Shown: one piece after another, positions 1 through 8,608 of the stretch
How the letters are laid out: each line of letters begins with the position of its first letter
Position numbering within the stretch: position 1 is the stretch's first letter
Notes under the pieces: model-generated
What the model was told of the DNA's origin: nothing
The model's input: only the letters and a program-made list of their open reading frames with translations
The model's database searches: none
Made by a program: the position numbers and the translations under genes
Source of the DNA: WRAI01 sp031549605
Lineage (GTDB): Bacteria > Bacillota > Clostridia > Oscillospirales > UBA929
NCBI GenBank assembly: GCA_031549605.1
Contig: JAVBPM010000017.1
Location: 1 to 50,334, forward strand
DNA: 50,334 nt
Reading direction: 5' to 3'

Positions 1-1908
1 GTTAGCCGAAATTTTACGGTTGTAGTACCAGAACGAGCTGCGCAGACCAACGCTCTTGTTGGCGCCATTGGCCATCGTGTCGACCGTCACGCGGTCGTGG
101 GGGGCGTACAGGCCCGAGTTGCCCGTCTCGGAGTTGCTCCACAGACCGGCACTCATCTCATTGTTGGAGACAAAGGCGTACATGTAGCTGGTCGTACCGG
201 CCGGCATGTCAGCGACGTCAAAGAATCGGTCGCCTGTTTGCGTGGTGTAGGGCGAGACGTTGGCAGCCGCCAGGTTGGCGCCTGTCTGCGTCGTGTTGAC
301 CGAAATCAGGCTGTGGTTGGGAATCTCAATGGTCTGAACAGGATAGTCGTCATTGTTCAGATTGTTGACCACATTGAGAACATTGAACTCAAGGCTGTTG
401 TTGACCACTTTGAGCTCGCAGGTAATGACGCAGTCGACATTGGTACCGGTCAGCGTCATCTCATATTCGGCGCGATCCGCCTCCTTGGTGTAGGTCACCG
501 ACGGCGTGAGGCTGGCGCCGTTGATTTTCACGATACTAATGGCGGTGGGCTGACCCATAAAGATTTTGCCGCTTTCGGTCAGCTCATAACGCGCCACGCG
601 CGGGAAGTTGGGGTCTATGTAGGCCGTCATCTTGGCGCTGGAGATGGTGACCGTGCCATCGTTGCTAAGCGACATGACAAGGTCCTTGCCAACGCTTGCA
701 TCGACGACGGTAACCGCCTGCGAGGCGGCGTTGTAATCGGTCTTGGTGGCATTGATGGTGTAATCACCGGCCACGACGCCGAGAATTTCAAATTTGCCCT
801 CGGCATCGGTTGTGGTGTTAAAGCTGCCCATGGCAACCGCCACGCCTTCCAGCGGCGCGCCACCCAGGTCGCTGATCAAGCCATAGACACGGTAGGCGTC
901 CTCGCCGCCCACCTTGGCCCAGCTCTCAAAATCGAGCTCAACGTCCTGTACCATATCGTCGGTGTTGGGCACATCGACGGTAATCGTTTTGGTGACATAG
1001 CGGTCACAGGTGATAACCATCTCGTGCTCACCCACCGCCACATCGGCCAGTGTATATGTACCGTCGGCAGCGGTGGTCGTTGTATCGCCGCCCATGGCCA
1101 CGGTCGCACCGGCAACCGGCTCGTCGTCGGTGTTGGTAACTGTGCCGGTCACATCGGCGGCGACCAGCGCCGTCTGGCCCGAGTAATGAATGTCTTTGAT
1201 CAGCGCTTCGCCCTGCACGGCGTTGTAGATAACGGCAAAGCCGAGATATTTGCCGCCTGCGTAGCTAAAGTCCGGGATGGGGATTTCCGCGAAGGTGGCG
1301 GTCACGCCGTTGAGCTTCATGGCTGTCAATTTGTAGTCATCCCACTCGACACGCATGGTGTACTCGGTGTTGGCTGCCGTGTGAGCAAACTGACTGTCTT
1401 TGTAATAACCAGTCGGGACGCCAGTCCCGTACACCTGGAAGAACCACGGCTTTGAGCCACCCGTGCCGCTGCGCAGCACCAGCGTGTTGTAGTGATTCTT
1501 GTAGCCAATCACAGGGCCAAAGCGCGACTTCGTCGCGTCTGACATGGGGATTTTGAAGGTAAACTCATAGTAACCGGGCTCATTGAAATCCATTTCAATG
1601 GGATTGCCTTCATCATCACACATCAAAAAAACCGCAGGGGGCGTCGCGTTGTTTTGATAGTTGTTGTCATTGGCCGTGCCCGATTTAATGCGCAGCCACT
1701 CGACTCCATCAATGGTGTCGACAGTCACCGTACCGGTGGTGGTGGACCCCTTAATGGTGCCGGGATCCTGCTTCCACTGATTGTCAGTTGCCGCGTCGGG
1801 ATAGCTGGGCTCGGCACTGGCCTTCGGGCTGATGCCGGGCGCACAGAGCGCCACAATCAGCAGAAGGCTGAGAACGAGTGACAATCCGCGGTGCGTGGTA
1901 CGAGTCAT
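1..1908 (-). CDS. Secreted GH101-like endo-alpha-N-acetylgalactosaminidase, 3' end outside window
   Basis: An open frame of 636 codons runs from ATG at 1908 (preceded by GGAGGAATT) off the window edge. The N-terminus is a signal peptide (basic start, then LSLVLSLLLIVALCAPG). After it come a lectin-like beta domain (about residues 40-225, FYMRVEW-type strands), two carboxypeptidase-regulatory-like beta repeats (about 235-310 and 330-405, each with the GA/GV-TVAMGG/S...T.DG.Y/F pattern) and the start of a galactose-mutarotase-like domain. The last stretch (IPNHSLISVNTT, YMYAFVSNNEMSAGLWSNSE, VGLRSSFWYYNR) resembles the domain preceding the catalytic barrel of GH101 enzymes, which release core-1 O-glycans from mucin-type glycoproteins. 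The catalytic barrel itself is not in the window, so the family call is from memory of the N-terminal region and is moderate. Confidence 0.6.
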   Translation of the reverse strand, partial: MTRTTHRGLSLVLSLLLIVALCAPGISPKASAEPSYPDAATDNQWKQDPGTIKGSTTTGTVTVDTIDGVEWLRIKSGTANDNNYQNNATPPAVFLMCDDEGNPIEMDFNEPGYYEFTFKIPMSDATKSRFGPVIGYKNHYNTLVLRSGTGGSKPWFFQVYGTGVPTGYYKDSQFAHTAANTEYTMRVEWDDYKLTAMKLNGVTATFAEIPIPDFSYAGGKYLGFAVIYNAVQGEALIKDIHYSGQTALVAADVTGTVTNTDDEPVAGATVAMGGDTTTTAADGTYTLADVAVGEHEMVITCDRYVTKTITVDVPNTDDMVQDVELDFESWAKVGGEDAYRVYGLISDLGGAPLEGVAVAMGSFNTTTDAEGKFEILGVVAGDYTINATKTDYNAASQAVTVVDASVGKDLVMSLSNDGTVTISSAKMTAYIDPNFPRVARYELTESGKIFMGQPTAISIVKINGASLTPSVTYTKEADRAEYEMTLTGTNVDCVITCELKVVNNSLEFNVLNVVNNLNNDDYPVQTIEIPNHSLISVNTTQTGANLAAANVSPYTTQTGDRFFDVADMPAGTTSYMYAFVSNNEMSAGLWSNSETGNSGLYAPHDRVTVDTMANGANKSVGLRSSFWYYNRKISAN

Positions 1909-1989
1909 GATAATTCCTCCCTTTTCTTTGCGGCCGGAGACCGGGCGTTGCTTTGCCGAGTCTACCAACCGGTATACACTTACTATTCC

Positions 1990-2018
1990 ATTGTAACAAG
2001 TACTGCGGCAAATTTCAA
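1990..2018 (-). promoter_or_regulatory. Sigma-A-type promoter of the GH101-like gene
   Basis: On the minus strand TTGAAA (2018-2013) is followed after 17 nt by TACAAT (1995-1990). This predicts a leader of about 75 nt before ATG 1908. Confidence 0.6.
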
Positions 2019-2151
2019 TGTCTTTTGGGTAAAATCATACAACAAATCTCCATTTTTTCCCAAGCCTTTGTGGCAGACAGCTTTGCCGCTAATCTACCGT
2101 AAGCCGCTCCGGCACTCCCACAAAACGGTAGCCAAAACGAAGCGCTTGGTA

Positions 2152-2162
2152 TATGATACAAT
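2152..2162 (+). promoter_or_regulatory. Candidate -10 region (TATGAT/TACAAT) of the FGGY kinase-regulator operon
   Basis: Overlapping -10-like hexamers TATGAT (2152-2157) and TACAAT (2157-2162) lie about 30 nt before the start codon. No good -35 is present at 16-18 nt, so the promoter may need an activator. The rest of the 281-bp divergent gap shows only the promoter of the upstream minus-strand gene. Confidence 0.35.
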
Positions 2163-2189
2163 TAGTTAACGGCAACAGACAGGAGGCGC

Positions 2190-3776
2190 ATGATGAACAA
2201 ACAGCAAAGCATTTTGGCAGGCCACACCGCACTGGGTATTGAACTCGGTTCTACGCGCATCAAGGCGGTGCTCATCGGCCGCGACTACCGTCCGCTTGCC
2301 ATCGGCAGCCACAACTGGGAAAATCAACTGGTCGACGGCATCTGGACGTACAGTCTGGCCGACGCACGCGCCGGGCTGCAAGCCTGCTACGCCGACCTCA
2401 AGGCCGACGTGCATGCCCAATACGGCGTGCCCCTGACGACCGTCGGTGTTATGGGCATTTCGGGCATGATGCACGGCTACCTGCCCTTCGACGCAAGCGG
2501 CAAGCTGCTGACGCCGTTCCGCACGTGGCGCAACACCATGACAGCGCAGGCCGCCGAGCGGCTGACCGCCGCCTTCGGCTTCAGCATCCCGCAGCGCTGG
2601 AGTGTCGCCCATCTATACCAAGCCATCCTCAACAACGAGCCACACGTGGGTGCTATTGCCCACCTGACGACGCTGGCTGGTTACATTCACTGGCAACTAA
2701 CCGGCGTGCGCGTGCTGGGCGTGTGCGAAGCCAGCGGCATGTTCCCCATCGGTGCCGACGGTCAATACAACGCCGATATGCTGGCGACCTTTGACGCGTT
2801 GTCGGGTCAAGAGTGTGCGCTCAGTGACCTGCTGCCGCGCGTACTGACGGCCGGTGACGCCGCCGGACGCCTGACAGCGCAGGGCGCTGCCCTGCTCGAC
2901 CCCACCGGCGACTTGCAGCCGGGCATTGCCTTCTGCCCGCCCGAGGGAGACGCCGGTACCGGCATGGTAGCCACCGACGCCGTGACCCCGCGCAGCGGCA
3001 ACGTCAGCGCCGGCACCAGCGTCTTTGCCATGGCGGTGCTGGAAAAGCAGCTGTCCCGCCCCTACCCCGAAATTGACATGGTGACGACACCGGCGGGCGA
3101 TCCGGTGGCGATGGTGCACTGCAACAACGGCTGTGGCGACATTGACGCCTGGGTCGCGTTATTTGAAGAATTTGCCAAAGCGGCAGGGCTTACACTCTCT
3201 AAGTCGCAGCTGTATCAACTGCTGTTTGCCCAAGCGCTTGACGCCGACGCCGACGGCGGCGGCCTGCTTTCCTACAACTACCTGTCGGGCGAGCACATCA
3301 CCGGCTTTGAGGCCGGTCGTCCGCTGCTGGCGCGCTCGCCAAGCAGCCGCCTGACGCTGCCCAACTTTATGCGCACACAGCTGTTCACATCGCTGGGCGC
3401 GCTGCATACCGGCATGCGTATTCTCTACGACAACGAAGGGCTGCGGCTCGACCGTATGGCCGGCCACGGCGGCTTTTTCAAAACGCCGGTGGTGGGGCAG
3501 CGCATAATGGCTGCCGCACTTAACACACCGGTCACCGTATCGGCCACCGCCGGTGAGGGCGGTCCGTGGGGCATGGCGGTGCTGGCCGCGTTTTTGCGCG
3601 ACCGCAACGGCGCTGAAACGCTGGGCGACTTCCTCACCCGCCGCGTCTTTGCCGACAACACAGCCACCACGCAGCCGCCACTGCCCGACGACGTGGCCGG
3701 CTTCGCCGCCTTTATGCGGCGCTACACCGCCGGACTGGCCGTCGAGCGCGCCGCGATTGACCATTGGCAGCCATGA
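2190..3776 (+). CDS. FGGY-family carbohydrate kinase
   Basis: A 528-residue sugar kinase of the ribulokinase/xylulokinase/glycerol kinase fold, which phosphorylates a sugar or polyol using ATP in the cytoplasm. The N-terminal phosphate-binding motif GIELGSTRIKAVLI (residues 16-29) and GISGMMHGYLPFD mark the first FGGY domain. GNVSAGTSVFAMAVL near the middle and GHGGFFKTPVVGQRIMAAAL in the C-terminal half match the second domain. The start lies 3-4 nt after AGGAGGCGC; ATG 2193 immediately follows and is equally possible. The stop codon overlaps the start of the Crp/Fnr-type regulator (ATGA), so the pair is probably co-translated. The sequence does not reveal the substrate; xylulose or another pentulose is only a guess. 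Confidence 0.88.
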   Translation: MMNKQQSILAGHTALGIELGSTRIKAVLIGRDYRPLAIGSHNWENQLVDGIWTYSLADARAGLQACYADLKADVHAQYGVPLTTVGVMGISGMMHGYLPFDASGKLLTPFRTWRNTMTAQAAERLTAAFGFSIPQRWSVAHLYQAILNNEPHVGAIAHLTTLAGYIHWQLTGVRVLGVCEASGMFPIGADGQYNADMLATFDALSGQECALSDLLPRVLTAGDAAGRLTAQGAALLDPTGDLQPGIAFCPPEGDAGTGMVATDAVTPRSGNVSAGTSVFAMAVLEKQLSRPYPEIDMVTTPAGDPVAMVHCNNGCGDIDAWVALFEEFAKAAGLTLSKSQLYQLLFAQALDADADGGGLLSYNYLSGEHITGFEAGRPLLARSPSSRLTLPNFMRTQLFTSLGALHTGMRILYDNEGLRLDRMAGHGGFFKTPVVGQRIMAAALNTPVTVSATAGEGGPWGMAVLAAFLRDRNGAETLGDFLTRRVFADNTATTQPPLPDDVAGFAAFMRRYTAGLAVERAAIDHWQP

Positions 3777-4429
3777 CCAACTATTTAGAACTGATTGGCG
3801 CCACGCCGCTCTTTGCCGGCGTCGAGCGCTCGCAGCTGGACGCGCTGCTCGGCTGCCTCAACGCGCAGCAGCGCACGGCGCAAAAGCACGACATCCTGCT
3901 GCTGGCCGGCGACAGGCCGACACAGGTCGGCATCGTGCTGAGCGGTATCTTACACATTACCAAGGAGGACAGCGACGGCGTGCGCACCATTGTCGCGTCA
4001 CTGGCGCCGGGTGATTTGTTCGCCGAGGCGCTCTGCTGCGCGGGCGTTGCCGAAAGCCCTGTCACGGTGACCGCCGAAACCGACGCCGAGGTGCTGCTGT
4101 TGCCTTTTGAGCGACTGCTGACCATGTGCCCCAACAGCTGCCCGCACCACACGCGGCTCATTCAAAATATGCTGGCGCTGATGGCCAGCAAGAATCTGCT
4201 GTTACAGAGCCGCTTGGAGGTGCTGCGGCTCAAGACGATACGCGCCAAGGTGCTGCACTGGCTGACCTCGCTCAACGCACAACCGGGCCGACCCGTTACC
4301 GTGCCCTTTAACCGCGAGCAAATGGCCGACTTCCTCTGTGTCGACCGCAGCGCGCTGTCGCACGAGCTGATTAAAATGAAACGCGACGGCCTGATTGACT
4401 ACCACCTCAACACCTTTCGGCTCAAATAA
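3773..4429 (+). CDS. Crp/Fnr-family transcriptional regulator
   Basis: A 218-residue regulator with an N-terminal cyclic-nucleotide-binding-type beta roll (residues 10-125) and a C-terminal Crp-type winged helix (about 150-215). The recognition-helix region reads CVDRSALSHELIKMKRDG. ATG 3773 is preferred over an in-frame TTG at 3764 because it gives an ATGA overlap with the kinase stop. The helix lacks the Glu that E. coli CRP and FNR use to read the TGA/TCA half-site core, so its operator should differ. Several cysteines (CC near residue 90, CPNSC near 120 followed by HH) could bind metal or sense redox, as in clostridial relatives that control nitrosative-stress or Fe-S genes. Whether it regulates the kinase or the nearby 4Fe-4S gene (palindrome at 6057-6070) is inference. 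Confidence 0.87.
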   Translation: MTNYLELIGATPLFAGVERSQLDALLGCLNAQQRTAQKHDILLLAGDRPTQVGIVLSGILHITKEDSDGVRTIVASLAPGDLFAEALCCAGVAESPVTVTAETDAEVLLLPFERLLTMCPNSCPHHTRLIQNMLALMASKNLLLQSRLEVLRLKTIRAKVLHWLTSLNAQPGRPVTVPFNREQMADFLCVDRSALSHELIKMKRDGLIDYHLNTFRLK

Positions 4430-4518
4430 AAACAGTGCCAAAAGGGCGTTGTCCGTAGGGGTGAACTGGAAATTCACTTACCAGCAGCATTTTACAACAC
4501 ACGACAGAGGGTGATTCG

Positions 4519-5214
4519 ATGTCTTCTCAAATAAACGGTATTGATGTGCCGTATGATAAAAGCACCGAGGAATTAGTAGCCATGTTAGACTGTGAACCGC
4601 CAGTAATGGTCGTTGCCTGTGAAGCACTGTCGGTCAAAGCGGATTATTTATCCTTTTCAACGCTGCGCTCGCTGCTACACGACCTAGATTGGTGCAAAAG
4701 AAGACTAGCAGTTAAAGGTCTTGGTAAACACGCTCTATTCGAGAACTCGGCAGACGACGTTCTTAAGTGCTTGAACGACAAGTCTCCCTATGTAGTAAGA
4801 GAGGCCATGCGTGTTTTAGCAAACCATAGGGTTACCAGAGCGCATGACAGAATCATTGCACTCGTACAATCGCAAGACGAAACGACGCGCGAAGTGGCTG
4901 TTTCTTGTCTTGAATTTGTTTATTGCGAAGATGATTTCGATTTACTGTTAAAATTATTGAGTGACAAAAACAAAAAAGTACGGAATTTGCTGCCCACTAT
5001 CATTCTGAATGTATCCAACAAAAAGAACTGGACTAGAGCATATAGCCTTATGAAGAGCAGTGAAGGCGCTAAAACAAGGTTTGCAGCTTGCCAACTGCTG
5101 AGCAAATTTGGGTCAGCTTTAGATAAAACCGATGTCAACATCTTCTTGCATGATTCTGATGGGCACATTCGTAATTATGCAAGCAAAATAAAGATAGGTA
5201 GCACACCAAAGTAG
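4519..5214 (+). CDS. HEAT-repeat-like protein of unknown function
   Basis: A 231-residue soluble protein preceded by AGAGGGTGATTCG. Successive helical pairs such as LLHDLDWCKRRLAVKGLG, LKCLNDKSPYVVREAMRVLA, IIALVQSQDETTREVAVSCL and LLKLLSDKNKKVRNLL have the spacing and the D-x-x-x-x-V-R pattern of HEAT/PBS-lyase repeats, which usually form protein-binding scaffolds. It has no signal peptide or membrane segment. Its base composition is visibly lower in GC than its neighbours and it stands alone between a regulator and a terminator, which suggests acquisition. The partner and role are unknown. Confidence 0.7.
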   Translation: MSSQINGIDVPYDKSTEELVAMLDCEPPVMVVACEALSVKADYLSFSTLRSLLHDLDWCKRRLAVKGLGKHALFENSADDVLKCLNDKSPYVVREAMRVLANHRVTRAHDRIIALVQSQDETTREVAVSCLEFVYCEDDFDLLLKLLSDKNKKVRNLLPTIILNVSNKKNWTRAYSLMKSSEGAKTRFAACQLLSKFGSALDKTDVNIFLHDSDGHIRNYASKIKIGSTPK

Positions 5215-5228
5215 GTATTATATATACA

Positions 5229-5266
5229 AAAAGAAGATTTAGGAAACAAAGTCCTAAACCTTCTTT
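5229..5266. terminator. Bidirectional terminator hairpin
   Basis: AAGAAG-TTTAGGA pairs with TCCTAAA-CTTCTT around a short AAACAAAG loop. A-rich sequence on one side and T-rich on the other suit the convergent HEAT-repeat and 4Fe-4S genes. Confidence 0.7.
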
Positions 5267-5298
5267 ACCAGCTGCCTTTGTTGCTGTGCAGACACAGT

Positions 5299-5997
5299 CT
5301 AGTCAAGCTGGCTGCCGTCGGTGGCTAAAGTGACGACCTGCCAGGGAATCATCTTGTCGCAATTGTACAACGCCGTCTTGACCGCCGCCTCGATGCCGCC
5401 GCAGCAGGGCACCTCCATGCGTACGACCGTCACCGACTTGATGTTGTTACGCTGCAAAATGGCGGTTAATTTTTCGCTGTAGTCGCCTTCGTCCAGCTTG
5501 GGGCAACCGATGACGGTGATTTTATTCTTCATAAAGGTCTGATTGAAGCTGGCGTGGGCGTAAGCAGCGCAGTCGGCGGCCACCAGCAGGTTGGCATTGT
5601 CAAAATAGGGCGCGTTGACCGGTACCAGCTTGATTTGCACCGGCCACTGCCGCAGCTGGCTGCCGACCTCGGTCAGCGGCGCCGGTGCGGCGGGCGTTGC
5701 CGCGCGCTCAATCGAACGCGCCATAGTGCCGGGGCAGCCACAGGCCAGTGGTTGCGGCTGCTGTGACTGATGGCGCTTGACCGCTTCCTCGTCATAGGCC
5801 AGCGCCTCGCGCTCCTCAAAGCTGATGGCGCCGGTCGGGCAGACGGGCAGGCAGTTGCCCAGTCCGTCGCAATAGTCATCGCGCAGCAATGTCGCCTTGC
5901 CGTCAACCATGCCGATGGCACCTTCGTGGCAGGCGCTGACGCACAAACCGCACCCGTTGCACAGGTCGGTGTCAATTTTAATCATTTGTCGTTTCAT
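5299..5997 (-). CDS. 4Fe-4S dicluster ferredoxin-domain protein
   Basis: A 232-residue protein with two ferredoxin-type cluster motifs in the first 60 residues: CNGCGLCVSAC and a second, slightly irregular CDGLGNCLPVCP. These are followed by a C-terminal domain of about 130 residues with conserved-looking cysteines (AADCAAYAHASF, VIGCPKLDEGDY, EVPCCGGIEAAVK). Proteins of this architecture are common in anaerobic clostridia, often near Crp/Fnr-type regulators or hybrid-cluster proteins, and are presumed electron carriers or redox-stress proteins. No enzymatic function is established from this sequence. The start is preceded by GGAGGTAGCACACC. A palindrome sits near -41.5 of its predicted promoter, and a Crp/Fnr-type gene lies 0.9 kb away. 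Confidence 0.8.
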   Translation of the reverse strand: MKRQMIKIDTDLCNGCGLCVSACHEGAIGMVDGKATLLRDDYCDGLGNCLPVCPTGAISFEEREALAYDEEAVKRHQSQQPQPLACGCPGTMARSIERAATPAAPAPLTEVGSQLRQWPVQIKLVPVNAPYFDNANLLVAADCAAYAHASFNQTFMKNKITVIGCPKLDEGDYSEKLTAILQRNNIKSVTVVRMEVPCCGGIEAAVKTALYNCDKMIPWQVVTLATDGSQLD

Positions 5998-6028
5998 GGT
6001 GTGCTACCTCCTTCATTTGGCTGTCTTG

Positions 6029-6034
6029 AGTATA
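6029..6034 (-). promoter_or_regulatory. -10 element (TATACT) of the 4Fe-4S gene promoter
   Basis: Minus-strand TATACT (6034-6029) lies about 30 nt before the start codon. The -35 region (CGGAAT/ACGGAA) is poor, as expected for an activator-dependent promoter. The palindrome at 6057-6070 lies just upstream. Confidence 0.5.
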
Positions 6035-6056
6035 GCGCATAAGACGCCGTCATTCC

Positions 6057-6070
6057 GTGGTAGATACCAC
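6057..6070. promoter_or_regulatory. FNR-spaced palindromic operator candidate GTGGT-N4-ACCAC
   Basis: GTGGTAGATACCAC is a perfect inverted repeat with 5-bp half-sites and a 4-bp spacer, the spacing of FNR boxes (TTGAT-N4-ATCAA). Taking the transcription start about 7 nt after the TATACT box, the palindrome centre falls at about -41.5, the class II activator position. Confidence 0.45.
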
Positions 6071-6081
6071 AAAAAACAGCG

Positions 6082-6675
6082 CTATCGCCGCGGCTTGAAC
6101 AGCAGCTGTCCGCCGGCCAGCAGCGCTGCCGCAGCCAGGCAGCCGGCCGTCAACCAAAAGCCACCGCCGAGCTGTATCTGCACCAGCGCTGTAATGTCAA
6201 TAATCTGACCGATAATGCCCAGCTTTTCGGAGGCACTTTGAAACAACGCCGTTGTCTTGTCGGCCACGACGAGACCGGCAAAAATCATCAGCGCCAACCC
6301 GACAACCGCAAGCGCCGCGCGCAGCCGCCGCAGCTTGTCGGCCAATGCCAGCGCCAACAGCAGCAGCGCCAGCAACAGCGTAAGAAAATAGGCGACACAG
6401 GCGGCAATCAGCAGCTTGGCGCTGGCCGTCAAATGCCCCTGCGCGTCGACCAAGTTGAGCAGGTCGGTCTTGAGCAGGGTATCGCCCAGCTGGCTTTTTT
6501 CGCTGAAAAACGAGACAAGGTTGCCGGCTGAGATTTTCTTGTGGTAGTCGACGACAAACAGCTCAACGTCAATTGACAGCAGCGGCAGCAGGTAGCCGAG
6601 CACCGCCAGCACCATCAGCAGCGCCAGTGCCATCGACACAGCGCGGGTCTTCTTTGTTGCGGTAACAGCCCCCAT
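6082..6675 (-). CDS. Small multi-pass membrane protein, unknown function
   Basis: A 197-residue protein starting at ATG 6675 behind GGGAGGTG; longer in-frame versions would run into galactokinase and are not supported. It has four hydrophobic segments: residues about 14-32 (ALALLMVLAVLGYLLPLL), 85-110 (LLIAACVAYFLTLLLALLLLALAL), 118-138 (ALAVVGLALMIFAGLVVA) and 170-192. An extracytoplasmic-looking loop follows the first helix. It begins 2 nt after the galactokinase stop codon, so the two genes form an operon. No recognised domain was seen; a link to galactose metabolism is positional only. Confidence 0.6.
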   Translation of the reverse strand: MGAVTATKKTRAVSMALALLMVLAVLGYLLPLLSIDVELFVVDYHKKISAGNLVSFFSEKSQLGDTLLKTDLLNLVDAQGHLTASAKLLIAACVAYFLTLLLALLLLALALADKLRRLRAALAVVGLALMIFAGLVVADKTTALFQSASEKLGIIGQIIDITALVQIQLGGGFWLTAGCLAAAALLAGGQLLFKPRR

Positions 6676-6677
6676 AC

Positions 6678-7961
6678 TCACACCTCCCAAATAACCGGGC
6701 CCTGCGACCGGATAGACAGCACCAGACAGCGGTTGTCGCCCAGCAGCGCTTCCATGCCCGTCTTGTAGGCCGCCAGCCGCCCGTGCGGCACAAAAGCTTG
6801 CACCGTGCCGGAAAAGCCGCCGCCGTGCACACGCGACGCACCCTCGTCGCCCAATAGATGCTGGCTCATGGCCAGCGCCAGTGCCAGCTCCTGACAACGC
6901 GGGTCAGTCGAGCGCAGCACGTTTTGGTTATACATAAACGACGACCGGCCCGACGCGGTCACCAGCGCCAAGAAGCCGGCCCAATCACCGCTCTGCAGCG
7001 CCCGTACCTGTCCGTCGACACGGTCGTTTTCCTTATAATAATGCATGGCGCGCAGCAGTGCGCGGTCACCCGTCTGCTCACGCAGCGCCGCCATGTTGGC
7101 AAACAGCGCCGACGCGTCGGCCTGCCGCAGCGACGTGTGGCCCAGCGCGTTGGCCACCGCCTTCATCTCGGCCGGAATGGCCGAAAACTCGGCGGTCAAA
7201 TTGGCGTGCGAGCCGCCCGCCTTAACCAGACACAGCGCGTGGCCCGACGCGTCAAAATCGCAGTTGACCGGCGTAATCACCGGATGCTGCTCGTCGGCCA
7301 AGTCAACGGCCACCAGCCCGCCGCACACGCTGCCCAGTTGGTCGAGCAACCCAGACGGTTTGCCGTAGTAAACATTTTCGGCGTACTGACCGATTTGCGC
7401 CAGTGTCACGCCGCCGATGGCGGCAGTCGGGTTGTAAAAGCGCGTTAGCATCGTCCCGACCAAGATCTCAAAAGCGGCTGACGACGACATGCCAAAGCCG
7501 CTGGTGACATCGCTGGTGGTGTAGGCCACCAGACCGCCCACGTTGTGACCCAGCTGCACCATGCGCGACGCGATGCCGCGCACCAGCGCGTTGCTGCTGC
7601 GCCGCTCAGCCGCCACCGGCTCGAGGTTGCCCAGCGCCACACAGTTTTCGCGGTGGCCGCGCGAGTGAATGACAATGTTCGGTTCGTCACAGGGCGCGGC
7701 AACGGCGAGTACATCGAGATTTACGGCGCCGGTCAGCGCCCGGCCGTGGTTGTGGTCGGTGTGGTTGCCGCCAATCTCGGTGCGACCGGGCACGCTGAAA
7801 ACGACAATGCCGTCGCGGTCGCCAAACCGGTCGACAAAGGCGTCGACCGCCGCTATGTATCGCTGCCGCTGACCGTCAAAACGACTACCGTACAATGTTT
7901 TCATCCGCTCGTCAAAGCTGCCGCCGGACAGCGCCGTGCGCCACTTGCTTGCGTTGGCCAT
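6678..7961 (-). CDS. galK: Galactokinase
   Basis: A 427-residue GHMP-family kinase that phosphorylates alpha-D-galactose at C1 for the Leloir pathway. It carries the galactokinase signature PGRTEIGGNHTDHNHG near residue 58, the ATP-binding motif VTSGFGMSSSAAFE near residue 155 and the GHMP C-terminal motif RVHGGGFSGTVQAF near 375. ATG 7961 is chosen because GGGGTGGAG lies just upstream; an in-frame start at 8003 has no such site. At 427 residues it is slightly longer than the usual 390. It is the first gene of a two-gene operon with the membrane protein. The other Leloir genes (galT, galE) are not nearby. Confidence 0.93.
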   Translation of the reverse strand: MANASKWRTALSGGSFDERMKTLYGSRFDGQRQRYIAAVDAFVDRFGDRDGIVVFSVPGRTEIGGNHTDHNHGRALTGAVNLDVLAVAAPCDEPNIVIHSRGHRENCVALGNLEPVAAERRSSNALVRGIASRMVQLGHNVGGLVAYTTSDVTSGFGMSSSAAFEILVGTMLTRFYNPTAAIGGVTLAQIGQYAENVYYGKPSGLLDQLGSVCGGLVAVDLADEQHPVITPVNCDFDASGHALCLVKAGGSHANLTAEFSAIPAEMKAVANALGHTSLRQADASALFANMAALREQTGDRALLRAMHYYKENDRVDGQVRALQSGDWAGFLALVTASGRSSFMYNQNVLRSTDPRCQELALALAMSQHLLGDEGASRVHGGGFSGTVQAFVPHGRLAAYKTGMEALLGDNRCLVLSIRSQGPVIWEV

Positions 7962-8108
7962 GTGCTCCACCCCGCTTTTGACCAGTATATCACAAGCCGA
8001 CAACGGCTGACAACCTCATTCAAATTTATCATTTGTCACTTTGAACGAGCGAGAAAACAAGAGCAAACAAGAGCATTTGAAAGTTTGAAAACTTTATATG
8101 AAAAAGTG

Positions 8109-8138
8109 TTGACAAGTCCTGTTGCAGCGTGGTATAAA
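8109..8138 (+). promoter_or_regulatory. Promoter of rplM-rpsI
   Basis: TTGACA (8109-8114) and TATAAA (8133-8138) are separated by 18 nt, leaving about 25 nt of leader before ATG 8171. Confidence 0.75.
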
Positions 8139-8170
8139 TGAGGGCAACAAAAAACAGAGGAGGCTCTTTC

Positions 8171-8608
8171 ATGAGCACGACCATGGCAAGAAAAGAGACC
8201 GTCGAGCGTAAATGGCTGATCATTGACGCCGCCGGTGTCCCGCTTGGCCGCACGGCCACTAAGGCCGCTGTGCTGCTACGCGGCAAACATAAGCCGGAAT
8301 ACACGCCGCACGTTGACACGGGTGACTTTGTCATCATCATCAACGCCAAGAAGGCTGTTCTGACCGGCAAAAAAGGCGACCAGAAATTTTACCGCACCCA
8401 CAGCGGCTACGTCGGCGGTCTCAAAGAGACCAAGTACCGCCTGCTGATGGACAAAAATTCACCGCTGGCCATGCGGCTGGCCGTACGTGGCATGATGCAG
8501 CGCAACGCGCTGACGCACAAGGCGCTGACCCGTCTGCGCATTTTTGCCGACGACAAGCACACGCACGCCGCGCAGCAGCCCGAAGTCTACACCGGAGGTA
8601 ACGCCTAA
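8171..8608 (+). CDS. rplM: 50S ribosomal protein L13
   Basis: A 145-residue large-subunit ribosomal protein. The core KWLIIDAAGVPLGRTATKAA, the VDTGDFVIIINAKK segment, KFYRTHSGYVGGLKE and AVRGMMQRNALT are characteristic of L13, and the length matches the usual 140-150. ATG 8171 follows GAGGAGGCTCTTTC. An in-frame ATG at 8138 coincides with the promoter -10 and is rejected. The stop TAA shares its last base with the rpsI start (TAATG), the classic L13-S9 operon arrangement. Confidence 0.97.
   Translation: MSTTMARKETVERKWLIIDAAGVPLGRTATKAAVLLRGKHKPEYTPHVDTGDFVIIINAKKAVLTGKKGDQKFYRTHSGYVGGLKETKYRLLMDKNSPLAMRLAVRGMMQRNALTHKALTRLRIFADDKHTHAAQQPEVYTGGNA

Noticed and set aside
97..1455. 452-codon open frame on the plus strand
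   Set aside because: It lies opposite the secreted GH101-like gene. It has no ribosome-binding site and its product is a low-complexity Val/Gly/His-rich sequence typical of antisense frames in GC-rich genes.
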